From positions 124,001 through 188,000 of the forward strand of contig NZ_CP119757.1 of the NCBI RefSeq assembly GCF_029320955.1: a stretch of 64,000 bases of DNA, given 5' to 3'. Source of the stretch: Flavobacterium sp. YJ01 (GTDB lineage: Bacteria > Bacteroidota > Bacteroidia > Flavobacteriales > Flavobacteriaceae). Shown one piece after another: positions 43,155-52,409 of the stretch. Position numbers and translations under genes: made by a program. The stretch's first letter is position 1, and each line of letters opens with the position of its first letter. The notes beneath the pieces are model-generated. The model was not told where the DNA came from. It did no database searches and worked only from the letters and a program-made list of their open reading frames with translations.

Positions 43155-44018
43155 ATGATTTCGTACAACACCAAGGATTGGTTTACTTTTATTTTTCATT
43201 TTCATAAATCAGATACCGTTCGCAAACTGTTTCCGATTATGATTGCCATCGGAATTTATTCTGCTGTTGTCGGATATCTTGAAGTTGAATATTTTAAGGT
43301 TACAAAAAACGATTATATCCACAACATTCCAATCATGCACGGAATGCTTGGTTTTGTTATCTCTCTTTTACTTGTTTTTAGAACCAATACTGCTTATGAT
43401 CGCTGGTGGGAAGGCCGAAAACTTTGGGGTGGACTTGTAAATAACAGCCGTAATTTTGCTATTAAACTTTCGGCAATTTTAAAAGAAGAAAATGACAGAA
43501 AGTTTTTTAGAAAATACATTCCGATGTATGCTGACATTTTGCACAAACATTTAAAAGATGAAGAAACTAGTAAAATGCTGTTTGAAGATGTTTATCTAGA
43601 ATTGGATAATCACAAACACAAACCAAATCAGTTAAAAAGAATCATGTATCACAAAATTAATGATTTGTATGATGCTGAAAAGATTTCTGGCGATCAGCTG
43701 ATTACTTTAAATGATGAGTTGGTTGCTTTTACAGATATTTGTGGTGCTTGCGAACGTATTAAAAATACACCTATTCCCTACTCTTACAGCGCTTTCATCA
43801 AAAAATTCATCTTTTTTTATACGATGACACTTCCATTTGGATATTCTGTAAGTTTAGGATATTTTGTTGCTCCTGTCGTAGTTTTTATCTTTTACGTTTT
43901 GGCGAGTTTGGAGTTAATTGCCGAAGAAATTGAAGATCCGTTTGGCGACGATGAAAATGATCTTCCGACGAAAAAGATATCGGAAAACATCAAAAAACAT
44001 GTAGAAGAACTGATTTAA
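43155..44018 (+). CDS. bestrophin-like anion channel
   Basis: This 287-residue protein matches bacterial bestrophins (formerly UPF0187). It has FHFHKSDTVRKLFPIMIAIG at the N-terminus, the conserved LLVFRTNTAYDRWWEGRKLW near residue 75 and SRNFAIKLSAIL, then membrane helices in the C-terminal half (FFYTMTLPFGYSVSLGYF), and EIEDPFGDDENDLP near the end. Bacterial members form pentameric channels, selective for cations or anions depending on the member. It stands alone with its own promoter. Confidence 0.9.
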   Translation: MISYNTKDWFTFIFHFHKSDTVRKLFPIMIAIGIYSAVVGYLEVEYFKVTKNDYIHNIPIMHGMLGFVISLLLVFRTNTAYDRWWEGRKLWGGLVNNSRNFAIKLSAILKEENDRKFFRKYIPMYADILHKHLKDEETSKMLFEDVYLELDNHKHKPNQLKRIMYHKINDLYDAEKISGDQLITLNDELVAFTDICGACERIKNTPIPYSYSAFIKKFIFFYTMTLPFGYSVSLGYFVAPVVVFIFYVLASLELIAEEIEDPFGDDENDLPTKKISENIKKHVEELI

Positions 44019-44091
44019 TAAAACGTTAAATCTGCCTTTTATATTCTTATTTTCATTAAATTTAAAGTCTTCACCAAAAATTTAAATTTCG

Positions 44092-45015
44092 ATGAATAGC
44101 CAGCGATTTCTAGTTAATCCACTTCAATTATCACAAGAAAAATCATTAAAAACTCTTGTTGAAAATCGAACAATTTACAATTTGAGCCATTGTGAATTAA
44201 ATTTATTTGAAACATACGAATCAACCAAAATGGTTCCTCTGAAATTTAATGATTTGGTTGTGACAAGCATGCTTCGCGGCAAAAAAGTCATGCATCTTTT
44301 TGATGATCCAGAATTTGAATATCTGCCAGGCGAAACAGTGATTGTTCCTTCGAATGTAGAAATGAAAATAGATTTTCCTGAAGCTTCTAAAAATAACCCG
44401 ACACAATGCCTTGCTTTAGCTATTGATCACGCAAAAATTACCGAAATCTTAAATTTCCTTAACGAACAATATCCTAAAGAAGGAAATAATATGTTTTGGC
44501 AATTAAACTATCAAAATTATTTCTTTTATAATAATGTTGAAATGGCGACAACCATAAATAAGCTTATTAAAGAATGTATGAGTACGTCGATTACCAAAGA
44601 TGTTTTAGCCGATTTGACTTTAAAAGAATTATTGATTAGAATTATTCAGACACAAACAGTAAAATCTTTAGACGAAGGAAAATTTATTGAAAGTAACAAT
44701 CCAATCAAAGAAGTTACAGAATATATTAAACAGAATTTAAAAGAAAATATGAGCTTAAAATCGCTGAGCGAAAAAGCTTGCATGAGCACCACTTCTTTCT
44801 ATCGTTTCTTCAAACGCGAACTTGGGATGAGTCCGATTGAATATATCTTGAATGAAAAAATAAAATGTGCTAAAAATTTATTGAAAAATCCAACTTTACA
44901 AATTAACGAAGTTTGTTATTTAGCTGGTTTTGAAGATGCCAATTACTTTATCAGATTATTTAAAAAATATGAAGGAATCACACCGAAACAGTATCAGTTA
45001 CTTTATATTAATTAG
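44092..45015 (+). CDS. AraC family transcriptional regulator (alcohol/aldehyde module)
   Basis: This 307-residue protein has an N-terminal cupin-like sensing domain (about residues 40-190). The C-terminal AraC DNA-binding domain has two helix-turn-helix units: LKSLSEKACMSTTSFYRFFK and then INEVCYLAGFEDANYFIRLF. The end ITPKQYQLLYIN is usual. It is convergent with the DUF779/ADH/ALDH genes. AraC regulators of this subtype are often encoded next to aldehyde dehydrogenase genes, so it probably controls them. The inducer is unknown. Confidence 0.88.
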   Translation: MNSQRFLVNPLQLSQEKSLKTLVENRTIYNLSHCELNLFETYESTKMVPLKFNDLVVTSMLRGKKVMHLFDDPEFEYLPGETVIVPSNVEMKIDFPEASKNNPTQCLALAIDHAKITEILNFLNEQYPKEGNNMFWQLNYQNYFFYNNVEMATTINKLIKECMSTSITKDVLADLTLKELLIRIIQTQTVKSLDEGKFIESNNPIKEVTEYIKQNLKENMSLKSLSEKACMSTTSFYRFFKRELGMSPIEYILNEKIKCAKNLLKNPTLQINEVCYLAGFEDANYFIRLFKKYEGITPKQYQLLYIN

Positions 45016-45165
45016 GTACAAAGGGACATAGGTTCATAGGTACAAAGGTTTATTTCTTTGTCAAAAATTCAATTTATAAAATATAATGTAAACTATAATG
45101 AAGGCTTTTTTTCTCATTACTTAAAACCTCTGCATCTTTGTAACTCTGAACCTTTGAGCCTTAAA
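45016..45165. repeat. intergenic 'aaaggttcaaagg' inverted repeat, copy 2
   Basis: The left arm contains gtacaaagggacataggttc and ataggtacaaagg. The right arm contains cctctgcatctttg and ctgaacctttgagcc. It separates the convergent AraC and DUF779 genes and is related to 34168-34255. Confidence 0.6.
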
Positions 45166-45171
45166 AAAAAA

Positions 45172-45555
45172 CTATTCAATCCTAAAAACAGATTCTAAAT
45201 CTTTTTCTTCTTCTGGAGTGAAAATTCTATACTCTATTTGAAATGTTTTTTTCAATGGCGTTTCTAAGGAAAAACCTCCAACTCCAAATGCATCAATTAC
45301 AGTTAAAGTAAAATGTGCATGTTTCCAATATTCAAATAGATCTTTGTCTACCCAAAACTCGGTATCTTCTACAGTTCCAATACAAACATCTCCGGTTCTT
45401 TGGTAATAACCTCCCTTTTCAAAACATTGTGGCTGTGTTCCTTCGCAACAACCTCCAGCTTGATAAAACATTAAATCTCCATGTTTCTCTTTTAGAACTT
45501 TTATTAATTCTATTGCTTTTTCTGTGGCATCAATTCGTCTAATCATCATTTTCAT
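45172..45555 (-). CDS. DUF779 family protein
   Basis: This 127-residue protein has the conserved cysteine-rich segment FYQAGGCCEGTQPQCFEKGG near residue 30. It also has GDVCIGTVEDTEFWVDKDLF and the end SLETPLKKTFQIEYRIFTPE. DUF779 genes are regularly found beside acetaldehyde/aldehyde dehydrogenase genes, as here, but their role is not established. The conserved CC...C residues suggest a metal or thiol site. A terminator lies between it and the adh gene upstream, so its expression may be attenuated relative to the enzymes. Confidence 0.9.
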   Translation of the reverse strand: MKMMIRRIDATEKAIELIKVLKEKHGDLMFYQAGGCCEGTQPQCFEKGGYYQRTGDVCIGTVEDTEFWVDKDLFEYWKHAHFTLTVIDAFGVGGFSLETPLKKTFQIEYRIFTPEEEKDLESVFRIE

Positions 45556-45560
45556 ATTTA

Positions 45561-45597
45561 AAAAAAGCAGTAAACTTTTTTTAGGAGTCTACTGCTT
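45561..45597 (-). terminator. intrinsic terminator between ADH and DUF779 genes
   Basis: On the minus strand the arms agcagtagac and gtttactgct pair (one mismatch) and are followed by a run of T residues. It lies after the alcohol dehydrogenase stop codon. Confidence 0.65.
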
Positions 45598-45613
45598 CAA
45601 CATAACCAACTAG

Positions 45614-46648
45614 TTAAGATTGTGCTATATCTAACACAATTCTACCTTCAATTTCACCTTTCTTCATTTTATCAAAAACAGTATTTACATCTTCTAATTT
45701 AGAAGTAGTAACTGTCGCTTTGACTTTTCCGTCGACAGCAAATTCTATTGCTTCTTTCATGTCTTTTCTAGTTCCCACAATTGAACCTCTAATGGTAATT
45801 CTATTAAGAACCGTATCGAAAATAGACAAATCAAAATTGCCTGGAGGAAGTCCGTTTAATGCCATTGTACCTTTTCTTCTCAATGTTTCAAGCCCTTGTT
45901 TGAAAGCTATCGGAGAAACTGCAGTAACCAATGCCCCATGCATACCACCGACTTCCTTCTTTAAGAATTCTCCAGGGTTTTGATTTTTGGCATTTACAAC
46001 CAAATCTGCACCTAATTTTTTTGCCAGTTCCAATTTATCATCACCAATATCTATTGCTGCAACATTCATTCCCATAGCTTTTGCATATTGCACTGCAACG
46101 TGCCCTAAACCTCCTATTCCAGAAATTGCTACCCATTCGCCAGGTTTAACTTCAGTTTCTTTCAATCCTTTGTAAACAGTAACACCAGCGCACAAAATTG
46201 GAGCCATTTCGATAAAATTCACATTTGAAGGTAAAATTCCAACATATCTGGCATCTGCAATAACAAATTCTGCAAATCCGCCATCTACACTGTAACCTCC
46301 ATTCTGCTGGCTGTCGCATAAAGTTTCCCAACCTGTAATGCAATGGTCGCATCCACCGCACGCGCTGTAAAGCCAAGGCACACCAACGGCATCGCCTTCT
46401 TTTACATTTTTTACATCCTGACCAACTGCGGCAACATAACCAACAGCTTCGTGTCCAGGAATTAATGGCATTTTTGGTTTAACAGGCCAGTCTCCATCTA
46501 CAGCATGTAAATCGGTGTGGCAAACGCCACTTGCAATTACTTTTACAAGAATTTCATTTCTGCCTGGACGTTTTACTTCAACCTCTTCAATTTTTAAAAG
46601 AGATCCAAATTCCCTAACGACCGCGGCTTTCATTGTTTTAGGAAGCAT
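45614..46648 (-). CDS. adhP: zinc-dependent alcohol dehydrogenase (AdhP type)
   Basis: This 344-residue medium-chain dehydrogenase has catalytic zinc ligands in GVCHTDLH and PGHEAVGYV. The structural zinc cysteines are in [17 protein letters not shown], and the NAD-binding loop is in [17 protein letters not shown]. The [14 protein letters not shown] segment fits the AdhP group, which oxidises ethanol and other short primary alcohols or reduces aldehydes. It follows the aldehyde dehydrogenase gene by 62 bases on the same strand, giving a two-step alcohol-to-acid pathway. Confidence 0.93.
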   Translation of the reverse strand: MLPKTMKAAVVREFGSLLKIEEVEVKRPGRNEILVKVIASGVCHTDLHAVDGDWPVKPKMPLIPGHEAVGYVAAVGQDVKNVKEGDAVGVPWLYSACGGCDHCITGWETLCDSQQNGGYSVDGGFAEFVIADARYVGILPSNVNFIEMAPILCAGVTVYKGLKETEVKPGEWVAISGIGGLGHVAVQYAKAMGMNVAAIDIGDDKLELAKKLGADLVVNAKNQNPGEFLKKEVGGMHGALVTAVSPIAFKQGLETLRRKGTMALNGLPPGNFDLSIFDTVLNRITIRGSIVGTRKDMKEAIEFAVDGKVKATVTTSKLEDVNTVFDKMKKGEIEGRIVLDIAQS

Positions 46649-46710
46649 AATTCTATGGTTTTACGAGAATAGAAAACCTGATTAATTTTCTATTCCCAGG
46701 TTTATATTCT

Positions 46711-48216
46711 TTAGAAGAATCCTAATTTCTTTTTGTCATAAGAAATCAGCATGTTTTTAGTTTGACGGTATTGGCTTAACATCATTTTGTGGTTTTCACG
46801 ACCAATTCCAGATTGTTTATAGCCTCCAAAAGGCGCTCCTGCCGGATAAGAATGGTATTGATTAATCCAGACACGACCCGATTGAATTGCTCTTGGAACC
46901 TGATAAATTTCATGTGCATCTCGAGTCCAAACTCCTGCACCTAAACCATACATCGTATCATTAGCAATTTCAATTGCTTCTTCAGTAGTTTTAAAAGTCG
47001 TAACTGCTAGAACAGGTCCGAAAATTTCTTCTTGAAAAATTCTCATTTTGTTATGACCTTTAAACAGCGTTGGTTTAATATAATAACCGCCTTCTAATTC
47101 TCCGCCTAATTTGTTTTCATCTCCTCCAGTTAAAACCTCTGCACCTTCTTCTTTTCCTAATTTAATATAGGACATGATTTTTTCTTTCTGAACAATCGAA
47201 GTCTGCGCACCAATCATAGTGGATTTATCCAACGGATTCCCCGCTACAATCGCTTCTGTTCTTTCGATTACTTTTTTAATGAACTTATCGTAAATATCTT
47301 CGTGAATTAATAATCTTGAAGGACAAGTACAGATTTCACCTTGATTTAAAGCAAATAAAACTGCTCCTTCAATCGCTTTATCAAAGAAATCATCGTCGTG
47401 ATCTGCCACAGAAGGGAAGAAAATATTGGGTGATTTTCCGCCTAGTTCCAAAGTAACTGGAATAATATTTTCAGTCGCGTACTGCATTACTAAACGTCCT
47501 GTAGTAGTTGAACCTGTAAATGCTGCTTTCGCTACTTTTTTATTAGTAACCAACGGACGTCCTAATTCTGCTCCAAAACCATTAACGATGTTTAGAACTC
47601 CTGGAGGAAGAATATCTCCAATTAATTCCATTAAAACCATAATAGAAATTGGCGTGCTTTCAGCAGGTTTTAAAACGATTGTATTTCCTGCAGCAAGTGC
47701 TGGCGCAATTTTCCAAACGGCCATTAAAATTGGGAAATTCCACGGAATAATCTGTGCTACAACACCAAGAGGTTCGCTTAATGCGATAGAAACGGTTTGC
47801 GAATCTAATTCGGCGATTGAACTTTCTTCTGCGCGAATTACACCAGCAAAATATCTAAAATGATCTATTGCCAATGGAATATCAGCTGCAAGTGTTTCAC
47901 GAATTGGTTTTCCGTTATCAATTGTTTCAACTGTTGCTATATATTCTAAATTATCTTCAATTTTTTGTGCAATCTTATTTAGTAAAATACTTCTTTCGGT
48001 TACAGAAGTTTTTCCCCACGTTTTAAATGCTTCATAAGCCGTGTCTACTGCTAATTCTAAATCCGCTTTTCCAGAATGTGCTGCTTTTGTAAACACTTTT
48101 CCATCAATTGGAGAAACTACATCAAAGTATTCTCCTGCAATTGGTGCTACAAATTTTCCACCAATATAATTATCGTATTGTGCCTTAAATTCAGGTCTTT
48201 TTGCTGTGGTATTCAT
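46711..48216 (-). CDS. NAD-dependent aldehyde dehydrogenase (ExaC/AldB type)
   Basis: This 501-residue ALDH has [20 protein letters not shown], the general-base motif [12 protein letters not shown], and the catalytic cysteine in [14 protein letters not shown]. The GEICTCPSR form with two cysteines is typical of the ExaC/AldB acetaldehyde dehydrogenases. Near the end is [17 protein letters not shown]. It oxidises acetaldehyde or other aldehydes to acids. It is first in the minus-strand group with adhP and DUF779 and has a -7 box 23 bases upstream. Confidence 0.93.
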   Translation of the reverse strand: MNTTAKRPEFKAQYDNYIGGKFVAPIAGEYFDVVSPIDGKVFTKAAHSGKADLELAVDTAYEAFKTWGKTSVTERSILLNKIAQKIEDNLEYIATVETIDNGKPIRETLAADIPLAIDHFRYFAGVIRAEESSIAELDSQTVSIALSEPLGVVAQIIPWNFPILMAVWKIAPALAAGNTIVLKPAESTPISIMVLMELIGDILPPGVLNIVNGFGAELGRPLVTNKKVAKAAFTGSTTTGRLVMQYATENIIPVTLELGGKSPNIFFPSVADHDDDFFDKAIEGAVLFALNQGEICTCPSRLLIHEDIYDKFIKKVIERTEAIVAGNPLDKSTMIGAQTSIVQKEKIMSYIKLGKEEGAEVLTGGDENKLGGELEGGYYIKPTLFKGHNKMRIFQEEIFGPVLAVTTFKTTEEAIEIANDTMYGLGAGVWTRDAHEIYQVPRAIQSGRVWINQYHSYPAGAPFGGYKQSGIGRENHKMMLSQYRQTKNMLISYDKKKLGFF

Positions 48217-48239
48217 AATGTTCTTTTTTTGATTTACTC

Positions 48240-48247
48240 CAAATTTA
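48240..48247 (-). promoter_or_regulatory. -7 promoter element of the ALDH/ADH operon
   Basis: On the minus strand this reads TAAATTTG, 23 bases before the start codon at 48216. Confidence 0.55.
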
Positions 48248-48452
48248 GTTTCATAATAAGAAACAGAATAGCACTATTCGTTCATCTTGTAGCACAAAAA
48301 TTACACATTCGATTTTTTTAGCTAATTATAATATTTAATTAATAAAATTTTAATAGATAAATTATCAAAAACTTAGCAGATAGCATTTTCTTTCCAATAA
48401 AAATCAGCTAGAAAAAAGCCAATAATTTTTTCTTACTCCAAAGCGCAATCCT

Positions 48453-48460
48453 TATATTTG
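48453..48460 (+). promoter_or_regulatory. -7 promoter element for pheT
   Basis: This reads TATATTTG, 29 bases before the pheT start codon at 48490. Confidence 0.55.
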
Positions 48461-48489
48461 TAACCTTATTCAAGAATTAAATCGTTACA

Positions 48490-50910
48490 ATGAAAATATC
48501 TTACAATTGGTTAAAACAATTTATTAAAACAGATTGGACATCTGAACAAACTTCAGAATTACTTACAGATTTAGGTCTGGAAGTTGAAGTTGTTGAAAAA
48601 TACCAATCAATAAAAGGTGGTTTAGAAGGAGTTGTTGTTGGACACGTTATTACTTGCGAAAAACATCCTGACGCTGATAGATTGAAAGTTACTACAGTTA
48701 ATATTGGTTTAGAAGCTCCTGTACAAATTGTATGCGGTGCTGCAAACGTGGCTGCGGGACAAAAAGTACCAGTTGCTACAATCGGAACAATTTTATATGA
48801 TAAAGATGGTGCAGAATTCACCATTAAAAAAGGAAAAATCCGCGGACAAGAAAGTCACGGAATGATCTGTGCTGAAGATGAATTAGGTTTAGGAACAAGC
48901 CATGACGGAATTATGGTTTTGGCTGAAGATTTAGTGCCTGGAACTCCAGCTTCTGAAGTTTTTCAAATAGCGAATGATGAAGTTTTCGAAATCGGATTGA
49001 CACCAAACCGTGCCGATGCAATGAGTCATTTTGGAACTGCACGTGATTTAAGAGCTGGGATGTTGCAACGAGGTGTAAACATAGAATTGATTACGCCTTC
49101 AGTAAGCAATTTTAGAGTGGATATGCGTACACTTAAAATTGACGTAAATGTTGAAGACAATCATTTAGCCCCAAGATATTGCGGTGTAACTATTTCTGGA
49201 ATTTCTGTGCACGAATCTCCAAACTGGCTAAAAGACCGTTTAAAAGCTATTGGATTAACTCCAAAAAATAATATTGTTGACGTTACTAATTATGTGCTAC
49301 ATGAATTAGGACAGCCTTTACATGCTTTCGATGCAGCTAAAATCAACGGAAAAATTATCGTTAAAACAGCTGAAGAAGGAACAAAATTTGTTACTCTTGA
49401 TGATGTTGAAAGAACACTTCATAAAGAAGATTTAATGATTTGCGACGAAAAAGGTCCGCTTTGTATTGCGGGTGTTTTTGGTGGAAAAAAATCTGGAGTT
49501 TCTGAAGGAACAACAACTATTTTCTTAGAAAGTGCCTATTTTGATCCGGTTAGCATTCGTAAAACAGCAAAAAGACATCAATTAAGTACAGATGCTTCTT
49601 TTAGATTTGAAAGAGGAATTGATCCAACTATTACAGAATATGCCTTAAAACGTGCAGCGCTTCTGATTCAGGAAGTTGCAGGCGGAAAAATTACTTCTGA
49701 TGTTGTTGAAGTTTATCCTAAAAAAGTGGAAGATTTTTCTGTTTTGTTGAATTTCAGCCATGTCTCTAAAATTATCGGGCAAGAAATTTCAAAAGACACG
49801 ATCAAAAAGATTTTGGTTTCTTTAGATATTAAAGTAAATAGCGTTTCTGACTCTGGTTTAGGCTTAACTATTCCTGCTTACCGCGTTGATGTTCAGCGTG
49901 AAATTGATGTAATCGAAGAAATCCTAAGAGTTTACGGTTATAACAACATTAATTTCTCTAAGAAATTTAATGCTACAGTAGCAAATTCTCCGAGAACAGA
50001 AGATTATAAAGTTCAAAATACAATTGCTTCTCAATTGAATTCTCAAGGTTTTCACGAAATGATGGCGAATTCATTGACAACAGCTGCTTATGCAAAATTA
50101 TCGACTTCATTAAAAGAAGAGCATAATGTTTCTATGTTGAATCCGTTGAGTAGTGATTTAGCAACTTTACGCCAGTCTTTATTATTTTCTGGACTTGAAG
50201 CTGTTTCATACAACATTAATAGAAGAAATTCGGATTTAAAATTATTTGAATTCGGAAAAACATATCATAAGTATTTGAATGGATACGAAGAACACAAACA
50301 CCTTTCGTTATTAGTTTCTGGAAACAGAAATAAAGAAAGCTGGACAAGTGCTCAAAAATCGACAGATTTCTTTTTATTGAAAGGATATGTAAAAGCGATT
50401 TTATCTCGTTTAGGAATTGAAAAGATTTCTAATGCGCCAGTTCAGTCTGATATTTATTCTGAGGGAACTGCAATTACATACAATAATGATATTTTGGTTG
50501 AAATGGGTGTTGTTAAAAAACCTATTTTAAAACATTTCGGCATTAAACAAGATGTTTATTATGCTGATTTCAACTGGGATTTGGTTTTAAAAATCATTAC
50601 AGGAAAAATTAAATATACGGAGATTCCTAAATATCCTGAAGTTCGTAGAGATTTAGCTTTATTAATTGATGAAAAAACAACTTACGAAAGTATTTTCAAC
50701 TTGGCTAAACAAACAGAAAAATCACTTTTGAAAGACATTAATTTATTTGATGTTTACCAAGGTGATAAATTGCCAGAAGGAAAAAAATCATACGCATTAA
50801 GTTTTACGATTCAAGATAATAGCAAAACATTAACTGATGCTCAAATTGACAAAATCATGTCTAAATTGCAACAGACATTCGAAAGTGAGCTTGGAGCAAC
50901 TTTGAGATAA
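48490..50910 (+). CDS. pheT: phenylalanine-tRNA ligase beta subunit
   Basis: This 806-residue protein has the full bacterial PheT architecture. The N-terminal part is MKISYNWLKQFIKTDWT, and the EMAP/tRNA-binding OB domain is at about 40-150 (VVVGHVITCEKHPDADRLKV). B3/B4 editing and B5 domains follow (RFERGIDPTITEYALKRA; PAYRVDVQREIDVIEEILRV). A catalytic-like core and the C-terminal anticodon-binding FDX-ACB domain (YPEVRRDLALLIDE) complete it. It pairs with PheS, which is not in this window, so pheS and pheT are not adjacent here. Confidence 0.97.
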   Translation: MKISYNWLKQFIKTDWTSEQTSELLTDLGLEVEVVEKYQSIKGGLEGVVVGHVITCEKHPDADRLKVTTVNIGLEAPVQIVCGAANVAAGQKVPVATIGTILYDKDGAEFTIKKGKIRGQESHGMICAEDELGLGTSHDGIMVLAEDLVPGTPASEVFQIANDEVFEIGLTPNRADAMSHFGTARDLRAGMLQRGVNIELITPSVSNFRVDMRTLKIDVNVEDNHLAPRYCGVTISGISVHESPNWLKDRLKAIGLTPKNNIVDVTNYVLHELGQPLHAFDAAKINGKIIVKTAEEGTKFVTLDDVERTLHKEDLMICDEKGPLCIAGVFGGKKSGVSEGTTTIFLESAYFDPVSIRKTAKRHQLSTDASFRFERGIDPTITEYALKRAALLIQEVAGGKITSDVVEVYPKKVEDFSVLLNFSHVSKIIGQEISKDTIKKILVSLDIKVNSVSDSGLGLTIPAYRVDVQREIDVIEEILRVYGYNNINFSKKFNATVANSPRTEDYKVQNTIASQLNSQGFHEMMANSLTTAAYAKLSTSLKEEHNVSMLNPLSSDLATLRQSLLFSGLEAVSYNINRRNSDLKLFEFGKTYHKYLNGYEEHKHLSLLVSGNRNKESWTSAQKSTDFFLLKGYVKAILSRLGIEKISNAPVQSDIYSEGTAITYNNDILVEMGVVKKPILKHFGIKQDVYYADFNWDLVLKIITGKIKYTEIPKYPEVRRDLALLIDEKTTYESIFNLAKQTEKSLLKDINLFDVYQGDKLPEGKKSYALSFTIQDNSKTLTDAQIDKIMSKLQQTFESELGATLR

Positions 50911-50920
50911 GTTTTTTTTA

Positions 50921-51034
50921 AACCGCAAAGAACGCGAAGGTTTACGCAAAGTTCGCAAAGTTTTTTTTACAAAGCTTTGCGGACTTTGCGCTTATATACA
51001 GTTCCTATTGAAAAAACTTGCGCTCTTTGCGGTT
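50921..51034. repeat. intergenic 'aaccgcaaag' inverted repeat
   Basis: The outer arms are aaccgcaaagaacgcgaagg and cttgcgctctttgcggtt. The inner part has gcaaagttcgcaaag against ctttgcggactttgc. It follows pheT directly and may act in termination. Confidence 0.7.
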
Positions 51035-51088
51035 AAAATATTTGCTCAAAGTTTTTCAACTTTAAACATGAAACCTGAAACAAAAATT

Positions 51089-51463
51089 CTAACTAATCAA
51101 ATACCGATTCCAAATATGATCGCCTAGTTTTTGAATTCCGGTTCCGAGGTTTTCTGTTTCTAGTTTGGCTCTGGAATTATCATCAAAAATCATTTCTAGA
51201 AATAATTTTCCGTTTTCTTCGCATATATTCCATTTTCCGTATTCTTTTGAAGACGATTGATTCGGAAGATAAAGCCCACCGCCAGAAACACTTCTAAAAG
51301 ATTCCCTAATATAAATGGCGCTAAAATCTGGATATAAATAGATTTGATATTTTTCTTCTTCATACCAACCGCCGCCAGAATAATCTCGGTCGCTGTTGGC
51401 TTTTTCGAATTTCAAAACTTTATTAGATAAAGAATTGATCATTTGATTTACTAAATAACTCAT
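51089..51463 (-). CDS. hypothetical beta-rich small protein
   Basis: This 124-residue protein is not recognised. It begins with a helix (MSYLVNQMINSLSNKVLKF) and continues as alternating strands: YQIYLYPDFSAIYIRESF, GKWNICEENGKLFLEMIF, LGDHIWNRYLIS. The plan of strand, GxW, strand, terminal YxL resembles small lipocalin-like domains. It is the last gene of the minus-strand group that includes a muramidase. A repeat-filled gap of 121 bases separates it from that gene, so membership in the operon is uncertain. Confidence 0.6.
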   Translation of the reverse strand: MSYLVNQMINSLSNKVLKFEKANSDRDYSGGGWYEEEKYQIYLYPDFSAIYIRESFRSVSGGGLYLPNQSSSKEYGKWNICEENGKLFLEMIFDDNSRAKLETENLGTGIQKLGDHIWNRYLIS

Positions 51464-51469
51464 TTTTTT

Positions 51470-51587
51470 TAATTGTTAATTATTAATGGTTAATGGTTAA
51501 TGGTTAATGATTAACTGTAAATGATTGGTTATTGATCATTATTTGGAGTTTTATAATTTATAATTAACCATTTACAATTAACAATTA
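51470..51587. repeat. 'taatggttaatgg' repeat and inverted repeat
   Basis: Short tandem units ggttaat/aatggtt occur at about 51485-51510. Outer arms taattgttaattatt and aattaaccatttacaatta, continuing acaatta, can pair. It fills the gap between the muramidase gene and the 124-aa gene. Confidence 0.6.
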
Positions 51588-52409
51588 TCTAGAGTATTTC
51601 TGATACGCTCTCATAAGCTTTTCATCATACTTATTGGTTTTGTAAGCTGGACCGTTGTATTTTAAGGCGAATGATGCCCAGTTTTTATTTCTTAGAAGTC
51701 CAATTAAATTGTTTTTTTCTAAGAATAATCCAAATGCTTTTAAATGTTCACCTTCGTTTTGATTCATTTTTTCTACAAATTCGTCGATCGTTTTATAGCC
51801 GATTGAAGTTGCATTAAATCCCATAATTTGAAATAATCCCCATGAAGCTGAACTATTTGCAGCATCAATGAATCTTTTGTCTTGAGCTAAGTTTCTTGCT
51901 TTTTCTAAACGAGCATATTCTGCTGTTCCACCGACATAATATTTCTTAGTATATTTTTCGAACAGAATATCTTGCGTGTTCGAATTGATGTATGAATTCG
52001 GATTGATATTTCTATTTTCTAATTCTCGCCAGAAAATATGCCCTTCAAACAAAATTTTTGGTCTGCCATCGATCAAAAATCCTTTTCCGTTGCTTTCTAC
52101 TTCGTTTACAGCTTTCACAACAGCTAATTCTAAATTAAACTGTTTAGAAAAATCCACTAAATCTTGCTCAGAAAGTAACTTATTGTTTGAAGAAAAACCG
52201 TTTTTACTTTTTTCTAAAAGTGTTGACCAGGTTTTTAATCCGACAACTCCATCAACAACCAGATTATTTTTAGATTGAAAATCTCTGATTGCTTTATCTG
52301 TCGCTGTTCCAAAATAATCTGAAACAATTACATTGTATTTTAATTTAGCCAAAAGTTCATTTAGATAATAAACCTCTGGAGACTTTGCTCCTGCTTTTAT
52401 TGTTTTCAT
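51585..52409 (-). CDS. N-acetylmuramidase with peptidoglycan-binding domain (endolysin-like)
   Basis: This 274-residue protein has no signal peptide. Residues 1-70 are a PG_binding_1 domain (GAKSPEVYYLNELLAKL, DYFGTATDKAIRDFQ, VDGVVGLKTW). Residues from about 85 form an N-acetylmuramidase domain of the DUF3380 type: VKAVNEVESNGKGFL with the candidate catalytic glutamate, KILFEGHIFWREL, SASWGLFQIMGFN and FALKYNGPAY. It would cleave the MurNAc-GlcNAc bond. Enzymes of this kind are common in phage and secretion loci. Its ATG overlaps the stop codon of the upstream 716-residue protein by one base (TAATG), so the two are translationally coupled. Confidence 0.88.
   Translation of the reverse strand: MKTIKAGAKSPEVYYLNELLAKLKYNVIVSDYFGTATDKAIRDFQSKNNLVVDGVVGLKTWSTLLEKSKNGFSSNNKLLSEQDLVDFSKQFNLELAVVKAVNEVESNGKGFLIDGRPKILFEGHIFWRELENRNINPNSYINSNTQDILFEKYTKKYYVGGTAEYARLEKARNLAQDKRFIDAANSSASWGLFQIMGFNATSIGYKTIDEFVEKMNQNEGEHLKAFGLFLEKNNLIGLLRNKNWASFALKYNGPAYKTNKYDEKLMRAYQKYSR

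Noticed and set aside
44092..45015. AraC gene as a regulator of the RND efflux operon
   Set aside because: A strong terminator and the bestrophin gene separate it from the efflux genes. The pairing with the ALDH/ADH/DUF779 group is better supported by known neighbourhoods.
47426..47863. Open frame of 145 aa on the plus strand inside the aldehyde dehydrogenase gene
   Set aside because: It is antisense to the catalytic region of ALDH with no recognisable domain.
51470..51587. Possible CRISPR array from short repeated units (aatggtt)
   Set aside because: The units are 7 bases and contiguous, without spacers, and no cas gene is near. It is a simple tandem and inverted repeat.
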